Assembly (NCBI GenBank): GCA_000752675.2
Contig: LM994624.1
Span: forward strand, 1-64,000
Length of the DNA: 64,000 nt
Direction: 5' to 3'
From: a bacterium OL-1
GTDB lineage: Bacteria; Actinomycetota; Coriobacteriia; Coriobacteriales; Atopobiaceae
The position numbers and the translations under genes are program-made. The notes beneath the pieces were generated by a model that was not told the origin of the DNA, made no database searches, and saw nothing but the letters and a program-made list of their open reading frames with translations. Position 1 is the stretch's first letter. Each line of letters begins with the position of its first letter. This document shows, one piece after another, positions 53,277 to 61,193 of this stretch.

Positions 53277-54101
53277 ATGACCCCACAGATCCACCTGCAC
53301 GTCCTGGCATCGGGTTCGAAGGGCAACGCTGCCGTGGTCGAGGGCCCCGCTGGCAGCGTCCTCATCGACGACGGCATCGCCCGCCGCACGCTCTTGGCGC
53401 GCGCCAGCAAGCTGGGCGTCAACATGGGCGACGTCCGCGCGGTCCTTCTCACCCACGAGCACACCGATCACGTCTCTGGCCTGCCGGTCTTTGCCAACCA
53501 CTTTGACGGCCCGCTCTTTGCGACGGCCGGTACCATCTCCGCGCGCGAGCGCCTCTCGCAGCTCCCGTTTGAGGTCATCAATCACACGGACGCGCTCGAG
53601 CTGTGCGGCATGCACGTGACCGTCTTCCCCACCAGCCACGACGTGGCGGACCCGGTGGGCTTTCGCTTCGCGACCACGGACGAGAACGGCGAGCTTGCGG
53701 ACGCCCTGGGCTACTGCACCGACACGGGCGTGCTTACCGACGACGCCGGCCAGGCGCTCACCGGCTGCCGCGTGCTCGCGCTCGAGTCCAACCACGACGA
53801 GCGCATGCTTGCCACGGGCCCCTACCCCGGCTACCTCAAGCAGCGCATCCACGGTCGCCAAGGGCACCTCTCTAACGCCCAGGCAGCCGACGCGCTGCAG
53901 GACCTTGTGACCAACGAGACCGAGGTCATCGTGGGTATGCACCTCTCGCACGAGAACAACCGGCCCAGTGTTGCGGTGCGCACGCTGGCCGCCGCCGTGG
54001 GCGCCGAGGCCACCAACGAAACGTTCACGGAGGCGCGCACGCCCGACGGCCACCTGACCGTCTGCGTCTCTGCCCAGGACGCGCCGCTCTCGGTGTGGTA
54101 A
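53277..54101 (+). CDS. Metallo-beta-lactamase-fold hydrolase, WalJ/YycJ-like
   Basis: 274 aa. LLTHEHTDHVSGL carries the HxHxDH metal motif; LASGSKGNAAVVE and LALESNHDERML are typical of the YycJ group. It lies just upstream of a two-component system, a frequent context for this family. A DNA-related or cell-wall role is suggested for relatives; none is proven here. GAGAGGAA precedes the ATG. Confidence 0.88.
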   Translation: MTPQIHLHVLASGSKGNAAVVEGPAGSVLIDDGIARRTLLARASKLGVNMGDVRAVLLTHEHTDHVSGLPVFANHFDGPLFATAGTISARERLSQLPFEVINHTDALELCGMHVTVFPTSHDVADPVGFRFATTDENGELADALGYCTDTGVLTDDAGQALTGCRVLALESNHDERMLATGPYPGYLKQRIHGRQGHLSNAQAADALQDLVTNETEVIVGMHLSHENNRPSVAVRTLAAAVGAEATNETFTEARTPDGHLTVCVSAQDAPLSVW

Positions 54102-54217
54102 GTGTGATGTGGTAACGTGCCGCGCAGGAGTCGCGACCGCCGGGGCCGCACCGCGCGACCGCCGCGACCGCGCAACCGCCGCGACACCACCAACCACCGC
54201 ACGACCGGGGAGGCGCC

Positions 54218-54895
54218 ATGCGCATACTGCTCGTCGAGGACAACGCAGACATAGTCCGCACGCTCACGGAGCTTCTGCGCTCCGAGGGCTACGACGTCGA
54301 GGCAACCCCCAGCCAAAACGGGGCCATCGCCCTGGGAACGCGCGTCGAAAAGCCCTTTGACCTCGTGCTTCTCGACGTCACGCTGGAGCAGGGCAACGGC
54401 TTTGCCGTGTGCGGCGCGCTCAAGGAGGCCCGCCCGCACCTGCCCGTGGTCTTTCTCACCGCCTCGGACGACGAGTTCAACACCGTCGCCGGCCTCTCGA
54501 TGGGCGCCGACGACTACATTGCCAAGCCCTTCCGCCCGCGCGAGCTGCTTGCACGCATCCGCACCGTGCTGCGACGCTCGCAGCCCACGCAGCACCTGCT
54601 GCACCTGGGAAGCGTCACCGTGGACCCCGCCCGCGCCCGCGCGACAAAAGACGGACGCGAGCTTGACCTCTCGGCAGTCGAGTACCGCCTGCTGCTGCTC
54701 TTTGCGAGCAAGGCGGGCGGCATCGTGACGCGCGACATGATGCGCGAGGCGCTCTGGGAGGACTCCGGCGCCTACGTGGAGGAGAACACCCTCTCGGTCT
54801 ACATTCGGCGCCTGCGCGACAAGATCGAGGACGACCCCGCAAATCCGCAGCTCATCCGCACCGTCCGCGGCATGGGCTACCGCGCGGCGGAGTAA
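54218..54895 (+). CDS. OmpR-family response regulator
   Basis: 225 aa. Receiver domain with LLVEDNADI, phosphorylated Asp53 (LVLLDVTL), FLTASDDE and KPFRPRELLARI; C-terminal winged helix (EYRLLLLFASKAGGIVTRD, VYIRRLRDKIEDDP, IRTVRGMGYR). Four bases separate it from the histidine kinase gene. Likely controls the ABC transporter downstream. Confidence 0.95.
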   Translation: MRILLVEDNADIVRTLTELLRSEGYDVEATPSQNGAIALGTRVEKPFDLVLLDVTLEQGNGFAVCGALKEARPHLPVVFLTASDDEFNTVAGLSMGADDYIAKPFRPRELLARIRTVLRRSQPTQHLLHLGSVTVDPARARATKDGRELDLSAVEYRLLLLFASKAGGIVTRDMMREALWEDSGAYVEENTLSVYIRRLRDKIEDDPANPQLIRTVRGMGYRAAE

Positions 54896-54899
54896 CGCC

Positions 54900-55931
54900 A
54901 TGCCCCGCGACCCCCGGTTCATCGCGCTTCTCGGCATTGGCGCAGCTGCGACCGCAGCCTGCTGTGCGGGCGCCTGGCTGCAAGCGGGCCCAGCCGCGGC
55001 GTCGTGGGTCCTCGCGTGCGGCGCCGCCCTGCTGGTCCTCTTCGCGGTTACAACCGCCCTGCGCTACCGCCGCATCGCCCAGCTCTCAGAGCGCCTGGAC
55101 CGCGCGCTCTCTGGCGAGCGCGACGTGAGCTTCAAGGGCATGGGCGAGGGCGAGCTTGCCATTCTCGCCAGTCAGCTCGACAAGACCGTGACGCGGCTCG
55201 TGGTGGCAAACGAGGAGCTCGAGGCCGAGAAGCACGCGCTTGCCGACGCCCTGGCCAACATCTCGCACCAGCTGCGTACCCCGCTCACGTCGCTTGGCAT
55301 CGAGCTGGAGCTCATGCGCAAGGCGGCGGCCACGCCCGAGGATGCCCAGCGCATGCGCGACTGCGGCCGAATGCTGGAGCAGCTGCAGTGGCTCGTCTCG
55401 TCCCTGCTCAAGCTCGCGCGCCTTGACGCCGGCGTGGTGCGGCTGGAGCGCCACCGCGTGGACGTATCTTCGCTGGTCAAGGCTGCGCAAGAGCCGCTGG
55501 CCGTGGCCGCGGACCTTGCCGGCGTGACCTTCCAGGCCAAAGTGGAGCCGGACTGCTCCTTCATGGGCGACGCTGCCTGGACCCGCGAGGCCCTGACCAA
55601 CGTGCTCAAGAACTGTGTGGAGCACACGCCCGCCGGCGGCACCGTAAGCATCACGGCCCACGAGGACGCCGTTGCCTGCCGCATCCGCATGGAGGACACC
55701 GGACCAGGCATTGCCGAGAAGGACCTGCCCCACGTCTTCGAGCGCTTCTACCACGGCACGAGCAACCCCGCCCGCCGCGACGAGGACGCGTGCAACCCCA
55801 GCGGCGTGGGCATTGGCCTCTCGCTCTCGCGCGCGCTGCTTGTGGCCCAGGGCGCCCAGATCACGGCATCCAACGCAAGCCCCACCGGCGGAGCCCGCTT
55901 TGACCTGGTCTTTCCCAAGGTGACGGTTTAG
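54900..55931 (+). CDS. Intramembrane-sensing-type histidine kinase
   Basis: 343 aa. Two N-terminal membrane helices (about 7-27 and 35-55) with hardly any loop between them, so no extracellular sensor. HAMP-like/coil segment, then His123 in NISHQLRTPLTS, N box NVLKNCVEH and G boxes DTGPGIAEKDLPHVFERFY, GVGIGLSLSRAL. This architecture is that of BceS/VncS-like kinases that sense through their ABC transporter. Confidence 0.93.
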   Translation: MPRDPRFIALLGIGAAATAACCAGAWLQAGPAAASWVLACGAALLVLFAVTTALRYRRIAQLSERLDRALSGERDVSFKGMGEGELAILASQLDKTVTRLVVANEELEAEKHALADALANISHQLRTPLTSLGIELELMRKAAATPEDAQRMRDCGRMLEQLQWLVSSLLKLARLDAGVVRLERHRVDVSSLVKAAQEPLAVAADLAGVTFQAKVEPDCSFMGDAAWTREALTNVLKNCVEHTPAGGTVSITAHEDAVACRIRMEDTGPGIAEKDLPHVFERFYHGTSNPARRDEDACNPSGVGIGLSLSRALLVAQGAQITASNASPTGGARFDLVFPKVTV

Positions 55932-56007
55932 TCACGCGCCCGTCACGGCCGCGTGGTGGCCCAGGCTCACCATTGAGGCACAACCACAGGCAATCGAGGG
56001 GAGTGCC

Positions 56008-56688
56008 ATGGACATCTTGAGCATCGAGCACCTCACAAAGGTCTACGGGACGGGGCCCGCCGCCGTGCGGGCACTCGACGACGTGAGCCTGACCATCGAG
56101 GCGGGCGAGTTCGTGGCCATCGTGGGCTCGTCCGGCTCGGGCAAGTCCACGCTCATGCACCTCATGGGCGGCGTGGACCGGCCCACCTCCGGCACGGTGC
56201 GCATGAACGGCGAGGACGTCTACAAGCGAACGGACGAGCAGCTCGCTGTCTTTCGCCGCCGCGAGGTGGGGCTGGTGTACCAGTTCTACAACCTCATCCC
56301 CGTGCTGGATGTTGAGGAGAACATCACGCTTCCGGTGCGCATGGACGGCCGCAAGGTGAACGAGCAGCGCCTGCACGCACTCGTCTCGTCCCTTGGCCTC
56401 AAGGGCTTTGAGCACCATCTGCCCAACCAGCTCTCGGGCGGCCAGCAGCAGCGTGTGGCCATTGGCCGGGCGCTCATGAACTCGCCGGCAATTGTGCTTG
56501 CGGACGAGCCAACCGGCAACCTGGACTCCAAGAACTCGGTCGAGATCATGCGGCTTCTGCGCTCGTCCAACCGCGACCTGCGGCAGACCCTCGTAGTGAT
56601 CACGCACGACGAGGACGTGGCCCTCATGGCACCGCGCGTGATCGCCATCGAGGACGGGCGCGTGGTCTCCGACGAGCGCAGGGGGTGA
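56008..56688 (+). CDS. ABC transporter ATP-binding protein (BceA/MacB type)
   Basis: 226 aa. Walker A GSSGSGKST, signature LSGGQQQRVAIGRALM, Walker B VLADEPTGNLDS, switch His in VITHDEDVAL. This MacB/LolD subfamily powers FtsX-type permeases. GGGGAG precedes the ATG; the 3' end overlaps the permease by 4 bp. Confidence 0.95.
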   Translation: MDILSIEHLTKVYGTGPAAVRALDDVSLTIEAGEFVAIVGSSGSGKSTLMHLMGGVDRPTSGTVRMNGEDVYKRTDEQLAVFRRREVGLVYQFYNLIPVLDVEENITLPVRMDGRKVNEQRLHALVSSLGLKGFEHHLPNQLSGGQQQRVAIGRALMNSPAIVLADEPTGNLDSKNSVEIMRLLRSSNRDLRQTLVVITHDEDVALMAPRVIAIEDGRVVSDERRG

Positions 56689-59531
56689 GCCACGTGGGCG
56701 TCTTCACGAGCTACACCCTGCGGTCGCTCCGCAAGAACCGCACGCGCACCGTGGTCACCGTAGTTGGCGTGATCCTCTCGACGGCCCTGCTCACAGGTGT
56801 GGTTGCCACCGCCACGAGCATTGCCGCGGCACTTCTCGGCCGCACCATAGAGACCGAGGGGTCCTGGCAGGTCTACGACGATCTCCAGCCGGCCGAGGCA
56901 GACTCGGCCCTTGGCCGGCTGACGACGGACGCAAACGTGACCGCCGCCATGGATTCCCAGGTCGCAGGCTTTGCCTCGTACGCGAGCGACGCCAACCTGA
57001 GCACCACGCTGCTCGCCATCCAGACCGCGCCACGGGTACTCCGCGGCAGCGAGAGCCAAGCGCGCGGCCTCACCGTGATGCCCACCGTGCGCTCCGGCCG
57101 CGAGCCAGAGGCCGCAAGCGAGGTCATGCTGCCCGTCACGTTCTCTGGCGTCACACTCACGGACGACGGCTCGGGCGCAAGCGCCACCAGCGACGGTCCC
57201 ATCGATCTGGGGTCCACCATCACACTGCCCCTGGGAGCCGCGCTCGACGAGAACGGCCAGCTCAGCGCGCCCGCTGCCACTCGAAGCTACACCGTGGTGG
57301 GCTTCTACGTGCCGCAGCACTTTGAGAGAAACGACTTCACCGCCTTCGAGGAGGCGGGCACCACCGCGATTATCTCGGCAAACGACGTCTCGACCCCCAT
57401 CTACACGCGCGCGTGGACGGATACGAACGGCCTCTCCACGCGTGACGCTATCAAGGGCTGGGCTGCACCCATCTTTGGCGAGGAGGACTACTACCTCCAT
57501 GGGCGCCTGCTCGCGTTCCAGGGCATGGCCAGCTACGAGAGCACCACCATGGTGTCGCTGCGCGGGATGGTCGCCGTGGTTGGCGGGGTCATTGTGGTGG
57601 CCGCCATTGGAATGATCGGCAACTCCTTCTCGATTTCGGTTGCCGAGCGCACGCGCCAGTTTGGCCTGCTCTCCTCGCTGGGAGCGTCAAAGCGCCAGCT
57701 GAGAAGAACGGTGCTCATGGAGGCCGTGGCAATTGGCCTCGTGGGCATACCGGTGGGGCTTGCGGCAGGACTGGCCGGAGTTGCAGCAATGCTCAGCAGC
57801 TCAGCGCGGGCGTTTGACGCACTGCTGAGAAGCTCGCTCTCGGGGACCGCGCAGGGGATACCCCTGGTGATAAGCCCCGCCGTGGTGGCGGGCATGGCGG
57901 TGACGTCCTTCCTCGTGCTTCTCGCCAGCGCCTGGGCACCCGCGTGGCGCGCGAGCAGGGTCTCGGCAATCGACGCCATTCGCCAGCAGCAGGACGTGCG
58001 GCTCTCCAAGCACACCGAACGCGCAATCGAGAAAGCCCAGGCCACCGGCATTGCGCCCAGAAAGCGGATGCTCGAGCGCATCGCGGGACTACCCGGCCTC
58101 CTGGCGAGCAGGAATCTCTCGCGCTCCAGCTCGCGGGGCCGCACCGTCGTGGTGTCGCTTGCGCTCTCGGTGGTGCTCATCGTGCTCTCCGGAGCCATCT
58201 CGCTCTACATGGGACGGACCATGGACATTGGCAACGACCTTGGCGCCACAAACCGCTCCGTCATCTCACTTACCGTCTACAACAGCCAAGAGGCCGACCA
58301 GGGCACCGTATCCAAGGCAACCCTGGGCCTTGTGCGAGACGTGCAGGGCATATCCGGCCAGGTAGATGGCCTCACGTCCAGCGCGCCCATCGTGAGCGGC
58401 GCCCTCGAGGCAACCCTTCCCGCGGGCAGCATCTCGGCCGAAGGCCGCACGTATCTCGCAGACTACAACGGCGACAACGAGAGCGCCGGTGCAGACGGTT
58501 CGTACGCAGGTCCCATGCTCGTCTCGTTTGTGGATGATGACACCTGGACCGCACTCTGCAAGAAAGCCGGCGCAAGCACCACGGCAGCGGACGGCACGAG
58601 CATGCCGGCACTCGCTCTCAACGTACTGGCGTGGATGGAATCGAGCAGCGTGAGAACGGTGGCCCCGTTCGGCTCGCCCACCAGCGCCACGGTCTACGAG
58701 TTGCGCGACCTGCAGTCGACCCTGCTCCTTGACTCGGGCGGCGGCGCTCTGGTCCAGACATGGGAGAACACGGGCAACGGAACAGGCGGAACGCAGAGCC
58801 GGACCAGCATCGAGGATGCAGTCGTGGACTCCGGCAGCATCACCTTTGTGGGCACGCTTGACTCGCTGCCAGAGCAGCTTGGCGACACGAGCCTTACGTC
58901 CTCCTCGATGCTCGCGATGGTGATGCCGCGCTCGGCGCTCGAGGCGCACCCCAATCTCTTCTCCGCGACAAGCGTCGTGGTGCCCTTCTCGCTTGACGAG
59001 GGCGCCGACCCCTTTGACACCGGCAACGCCCTTGAGGAGGCCGCCAACGCGACGATAAGCGGCAGCGCCACGGCATATGTGAACAACAACGTGGCCGAGA
59101 GGGAGTCGACCGACGCCGTTGTTGGCCTCTTCAAGCTCCTTGTGATGATCTTCTCGGTGGTGTGCCTGCTCATCGCCGTGGCCAACGTGTTCAACACGCT
59201 TTCCACGAGCATCATCCTTCGCACGCGCGAGTTTGCCGTGCTTCAGAGCGTGGGGCTGGGGCCCAAGGGGTTCCGCCGCATGCTGGTTGCCGAATGCGCG
59301 AGTTACGCTCTGCGCGGGCTGGGGTTTGGCCTGGTCTTCTCGGTGGGCGTGGTCTGGCTCTTCTGGACTGCGCTGAGTTCCAGCGTGGACCTCTCGTTCG
59401 AGCTGCCCTGGGGCTACGTGGCCGGGGCAGTTGCGGGCGTGGTAGCGGTGCTGGGGCTCTCCGTTGCCTACGCGCTGCGCCGCAGCCACGCGCTGAACAT
59501 CGTGGAGGCGCTGCGCGCGGACGCAATCTGA
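56685..59531 (+). CDS. FtsX-domain ABC permease, large two-repeat type
   Basis: 948 aa. Two similar halves: TM1 (about 20-45), extracellular domain, TM2-4 (about 290-430); then TM5 (about 485-510), a second extracellular domain and TM6-8 (about 800-940). FtsX motifs (NSFSISVAERTRQFGLLSSLGASKRQLRR) occur in both halves (ILRTREFAVLQSVGLGPKGF). It uses a GTG start. With the RR-HK pair it forms a BceRSAB/VncRS-like module, typically involved in resistance to peptide antibiotics or cell-wall stress; the ligand is not determinable. Confidence 0.88.
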   Translation: MSHVGVFTSYTLRSLRKNRTRTVVTVVGVILSTALLTGVVATATSIAAALLGRTIETEGSWQVYDDLQPAEADSALGRLTTDANVTAAMDSQVAGFASYASDANLSTTLLAIQTAPRVLRGSESQARGLTVMPTVRSGREPEAASEVMLPVTFSGVTLTDDGSGASATSDGPIDLGSTITLPLGAALDENGQLSAPAATRSYTVVGFYVPQHFERNDFTAFEEAGTTAIISANDVSTPIYTRAWTDTNGLSTRDAIKGWAAPIFGEEDYYLHGRLLAFQGMASYESTTMVSLRGMVAVVGGVIVVAAIGMIGNSFSISVAERTRQFGLLSSLGASKRQLRRTVLMEAVAIGLVGIPVGLAAGLAGVAAMLSSSARAFDALLRSSLSGTAQGIPLVISPAVVAGMAVTSFLVLLASAWAPAWRASRVSAIDAIRQQQDVRLSKHTERAIEKAQATGIAPRKRMLERIAGLPGLLASRNLSRSSSRGRTVVVSLALSVVLIVLSGAISLYMGRTMDIGNDLGATNRSVISLTVYNSQEADQGTVSKATLGLVRDVQGISGQVDGLTSSAPIVSGALEATLPAGSISAEGRTYLADYNGDNESAGADGSYAGPMLVSFVDDDTWTALCKKAGASTTAADGTSMPALALNVLAWMESSSVRTVAPFGSPTSATVYELRDLQSTLLLDSGGGALVQTWENTGNGTGGTQSRTSIEDAVVDSGSITFVGTLDSLPEQLGDTSLTSSSMLAMVMPRSALEAHPNLFSATSVVVPFSLDEGADPFDTGNALEEAANATISGSATAYVNNNVAERESTDAVVGLFKLLVMIFSVVCLLIAVANVFNTLSTSIILRTREFAVLQSVGLGPKGFRRMLVAECASYALRGLGFGLVFSVGVVWLFWTALSSSVDLSFELPWGYVAGAVAGVVAVLGLSVAYALRRSHALNIVEALRADAI

Positions 59532-59575
59532 CCGGTTGCCCCAGGGCCACGGGTGCCGAGAGGACCCCGCGGCAG

Positions 59576-59605
59576 AAAAAAGCGCCCCGGCCTAAACCGG
59601 GGCGC
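59576..59605 (-). terminator. Rho-independent terminator of hsp20
   Basis: On the minus strand GCGCCCCGG and CCGGGGCGC (59582-59605) form a 9-bp stem with a 6-nt loop, followed by TTTTTT (59576-59581). It lies between the convergent permease and hsp20 genes. Confidence 0.88.
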
Positions 59606-59656
59606 GTGCTTGGGGCCTCGGCGAGGGACGGGTGCCGGCCCGACTGTTGGTTACAG

Positions 59657-60082
59657 CTAGTCGATGGAGACCTTGGTGACGTTGGCCTTCTCGGACTGCT
59701 TGGGGACGTTCACGGTAAGGACGCCGCCCTCAAGCTTGCCCGTGATGCCCGTGGTGGCGGCATCCTTCAGGAAGACGCCACGCGTAGCGCTCCACTCGCT
59801 AGTCTCCTTGTGGAGGTAGTTCTTGCCCTTCTCCTCGTCAGACTCCTTCTTGTCCACCGAGATGGAGAGCCTGCCCTCGTTGAGCTCGACGTCGACCTCG
59901 TCCTTCTTGACGCCCGGGAGTTCGGCGGTGACCACGTAGCTATCACCCGCGTCCTCGACGTTCATCTTGAAGGCAAGGTCACCGTCGGTGGTTGCCAGCG
60001 GAGCGAAGAAGTCATCAAACGCGCCGAACGGCCAGCTGGAAAGGGCCCTTGCGTACCTGTCATACGGAATCATGCTTGCCAT
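59657..60082 (-). CDS. Small heat-shock protein Hsp20 family
   Basis: 141 aa. Alpha-crystallin domain about 35-130: VTAELPGVKKDEVDVELNEG, LSISVDKKE and the GVLTVNVPK signature near the C-terminus. ATP-independent holdase. The ATG 60082 is chosen with GGAG 10 nt upstream. The site lies in the loop of a small hairpin (60087-60100). Confidence 0.94.
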   Translation of the reverse strand: MASMIPYDRYARALSSWPFGAFDDFFAPLATTDGDLAFKMNVEDAGDSYVVTAELPGVKKDEVDVELNEGRLSISVDKKESDEEKGKNYLHKETSEWSATRGVFLKDAATTGITGKLEGGVLTVNVPKQSEKANVTKVSID

Positions 60083-60086
60083 GATG

Positions 60087-60100
60087 CTCAACTCCTTGAG
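60087..60100 (-). promoter_or_regulatory. Mini-hairpin presenting the hsp20 ribosome-binding site
   Basis: On the minus strand CTCAA-GGAG-TTGAG forms a 5-bp stem with the Shine-Dalgarno GGAG as loop, a few bases before the start codon. It could tune translation with temperature; this is unproven. Confidence 0.35.
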
Positions 60101-60175
60101 ACGAGCGGACGCCTCTTTGCGGCGCCCTTGGTGTTCGCTGGTATATGTTCCCGACATCCGATTTATTAAACGCAC

Positions 60176-60191
60176 GAGAAAAGATTTTCTC
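60176..60191. promoter_or_regulatory. Palindromic operator at the hsp20 promoter
   Basis: GAGAAAAGATTTTCTC is a perfect 7-2-7 palindrome. On the minus strand TGAGAA overlaps it and TAATAA lies 18 bp downstream, giving a possible promoter. Confidence 0.45.
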
Positions 60192-60322
60192 AGTGTCTAC
60201 GACTTAGATTTTGTTTCCGCGCACGTCACCAACACAATGGACACGCTGCAGGTGGTTTGGAAACCATGCGTGCTCTATGATATTGGCATTGCCGTGCAGA
60301 CCGCAATCGGAGGCACGAACAC

Positions 60323-60904
60323 ATGAACAACTACAACGACCTGGACAACCCAGGCAACGTTTCTCCCCGCCCGCAGGCGGCGCCCGAGGGGTCGCACTTC
60401 TCCGCACAGGGCAATCCGCAGAGCCGGCGCGTGCCATCGCCTGACGAGACAGTCATGGCAGACTATTCTGGCGAGAACTCCCCTGCCGCAGGCTTTGAAC
60501 AGACGCTAGAACCCGAGCCGCGCGAGGCGACACCCAGGCCGCAGCGCTACACACGCGCGCGTACGCCGCACAAGACCGTTGCCCCTATCAGCGACTTCGA
60601 CAACCAGGCAAATGCCGACGGCTTCGAGGGGTTCACGCACGACTCGGACTACGCCAACAGGGGCACGGTGCTCTCCGGACGCTCCTATCGCAAGTCTCGC
60701 TCAGAGATGCCACAGCTGCGCCGTGACCTCCACTATGGCCAGTACCTCGAGATCCCCAAGGGCCGTCGCGACATCTTTGCCTCACGCGAGCGCAAGATGC
60801 GCATCCGCTCGGTGGTCGCGCTTATCGCCGTCATTGTGGTGCTGTGCGTGATCGTGTTCTTCGTATGGCAGTACATGCAGGTCAACTGGGGCGCCACGAG
60901 CTAA
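60323..60904 (+). CDS. Hypothetical tail-anchored membrane protein
   Basis: 193 aa, not recognised. The first 160 residues are polar and disordered in appearance (Pro, Gln, Asp, Arg-rich). One C-terminal membrane helix (about 165-187; VVALIAVIVVLCVIVFFVW) is followed by a short tail (QYMQVNWGATS), so it is probably tail-anchored with the N-terminal part inside. GGAGG lies before the ATG. A good start site and one clean helix support a real gene. Confidence 0.7.
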   Translation: MNNYNDLDNPGNVSPRPQAAPEGSHFSAQGNPQSRRVPSPDETVMADYSGENSPAAGFEQTLEPEPREATPRPQRYTRARTPHKTVAPISDFDNQANADGFEGFTHDSDYANRGTVLSGRSYRKSRSEMPQLRRDLHYGQYLEIPKGRRDIFASRERKMRIRSVVALIAVIVVLCVIVFFVWQYMQVNWGATS

Positions 60905-60957
60905 CCGGCGCGTAGCCGCCGGCCGCGCCGGTGCCGGCGTCGCACAACATGGCCGCG

Positions 60958-61188
60958 CTAGTCCCACGGGTCGCGCTCAAAGAGCGGCTCGGGGTGTGGC
61001 TGGCGGTCCGAATACGGGTCGTAGCCGTCGTCATCCTCGTTCTCCGCGCGAATAAAGGGTTGGTCAACGGGGTCGATCTTCTCGGCAGATGGCTTTGTTG
61101 CGGGCGCGGGCTTCGCCGCAGGCGCCAGTGACGGAGTCGCCTTCTTGAACGCGCGCGCGTCCTTGGGCGCGACGTTCTTCTCGTCCAT
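60958..61188 (-). CDS. Small acidic hypothetical protein coupled to the PASTA gene
   Basis: 76 aa. Lys/Pro/Ala-rich N-terminal half (APAAKPAPATKPSAEK) and acidic C-terminal half (RAENEDDDGYDPYSDRQPHP). The ATG is 5 bp after the PASTA gene stop with GGGAAG upstream, so expression is probably coupled. No family is recognised. Confidence 0.6.
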   Translation of the reverse strand: MDEKNVAPKDARAFKKATPSLAPAAKPAPATKPSAEKIDPVDQPFIRAENEDDDGYDPYSDRQPHPEPLFERDPWD

Positions 61189-61193
61189 ACACG

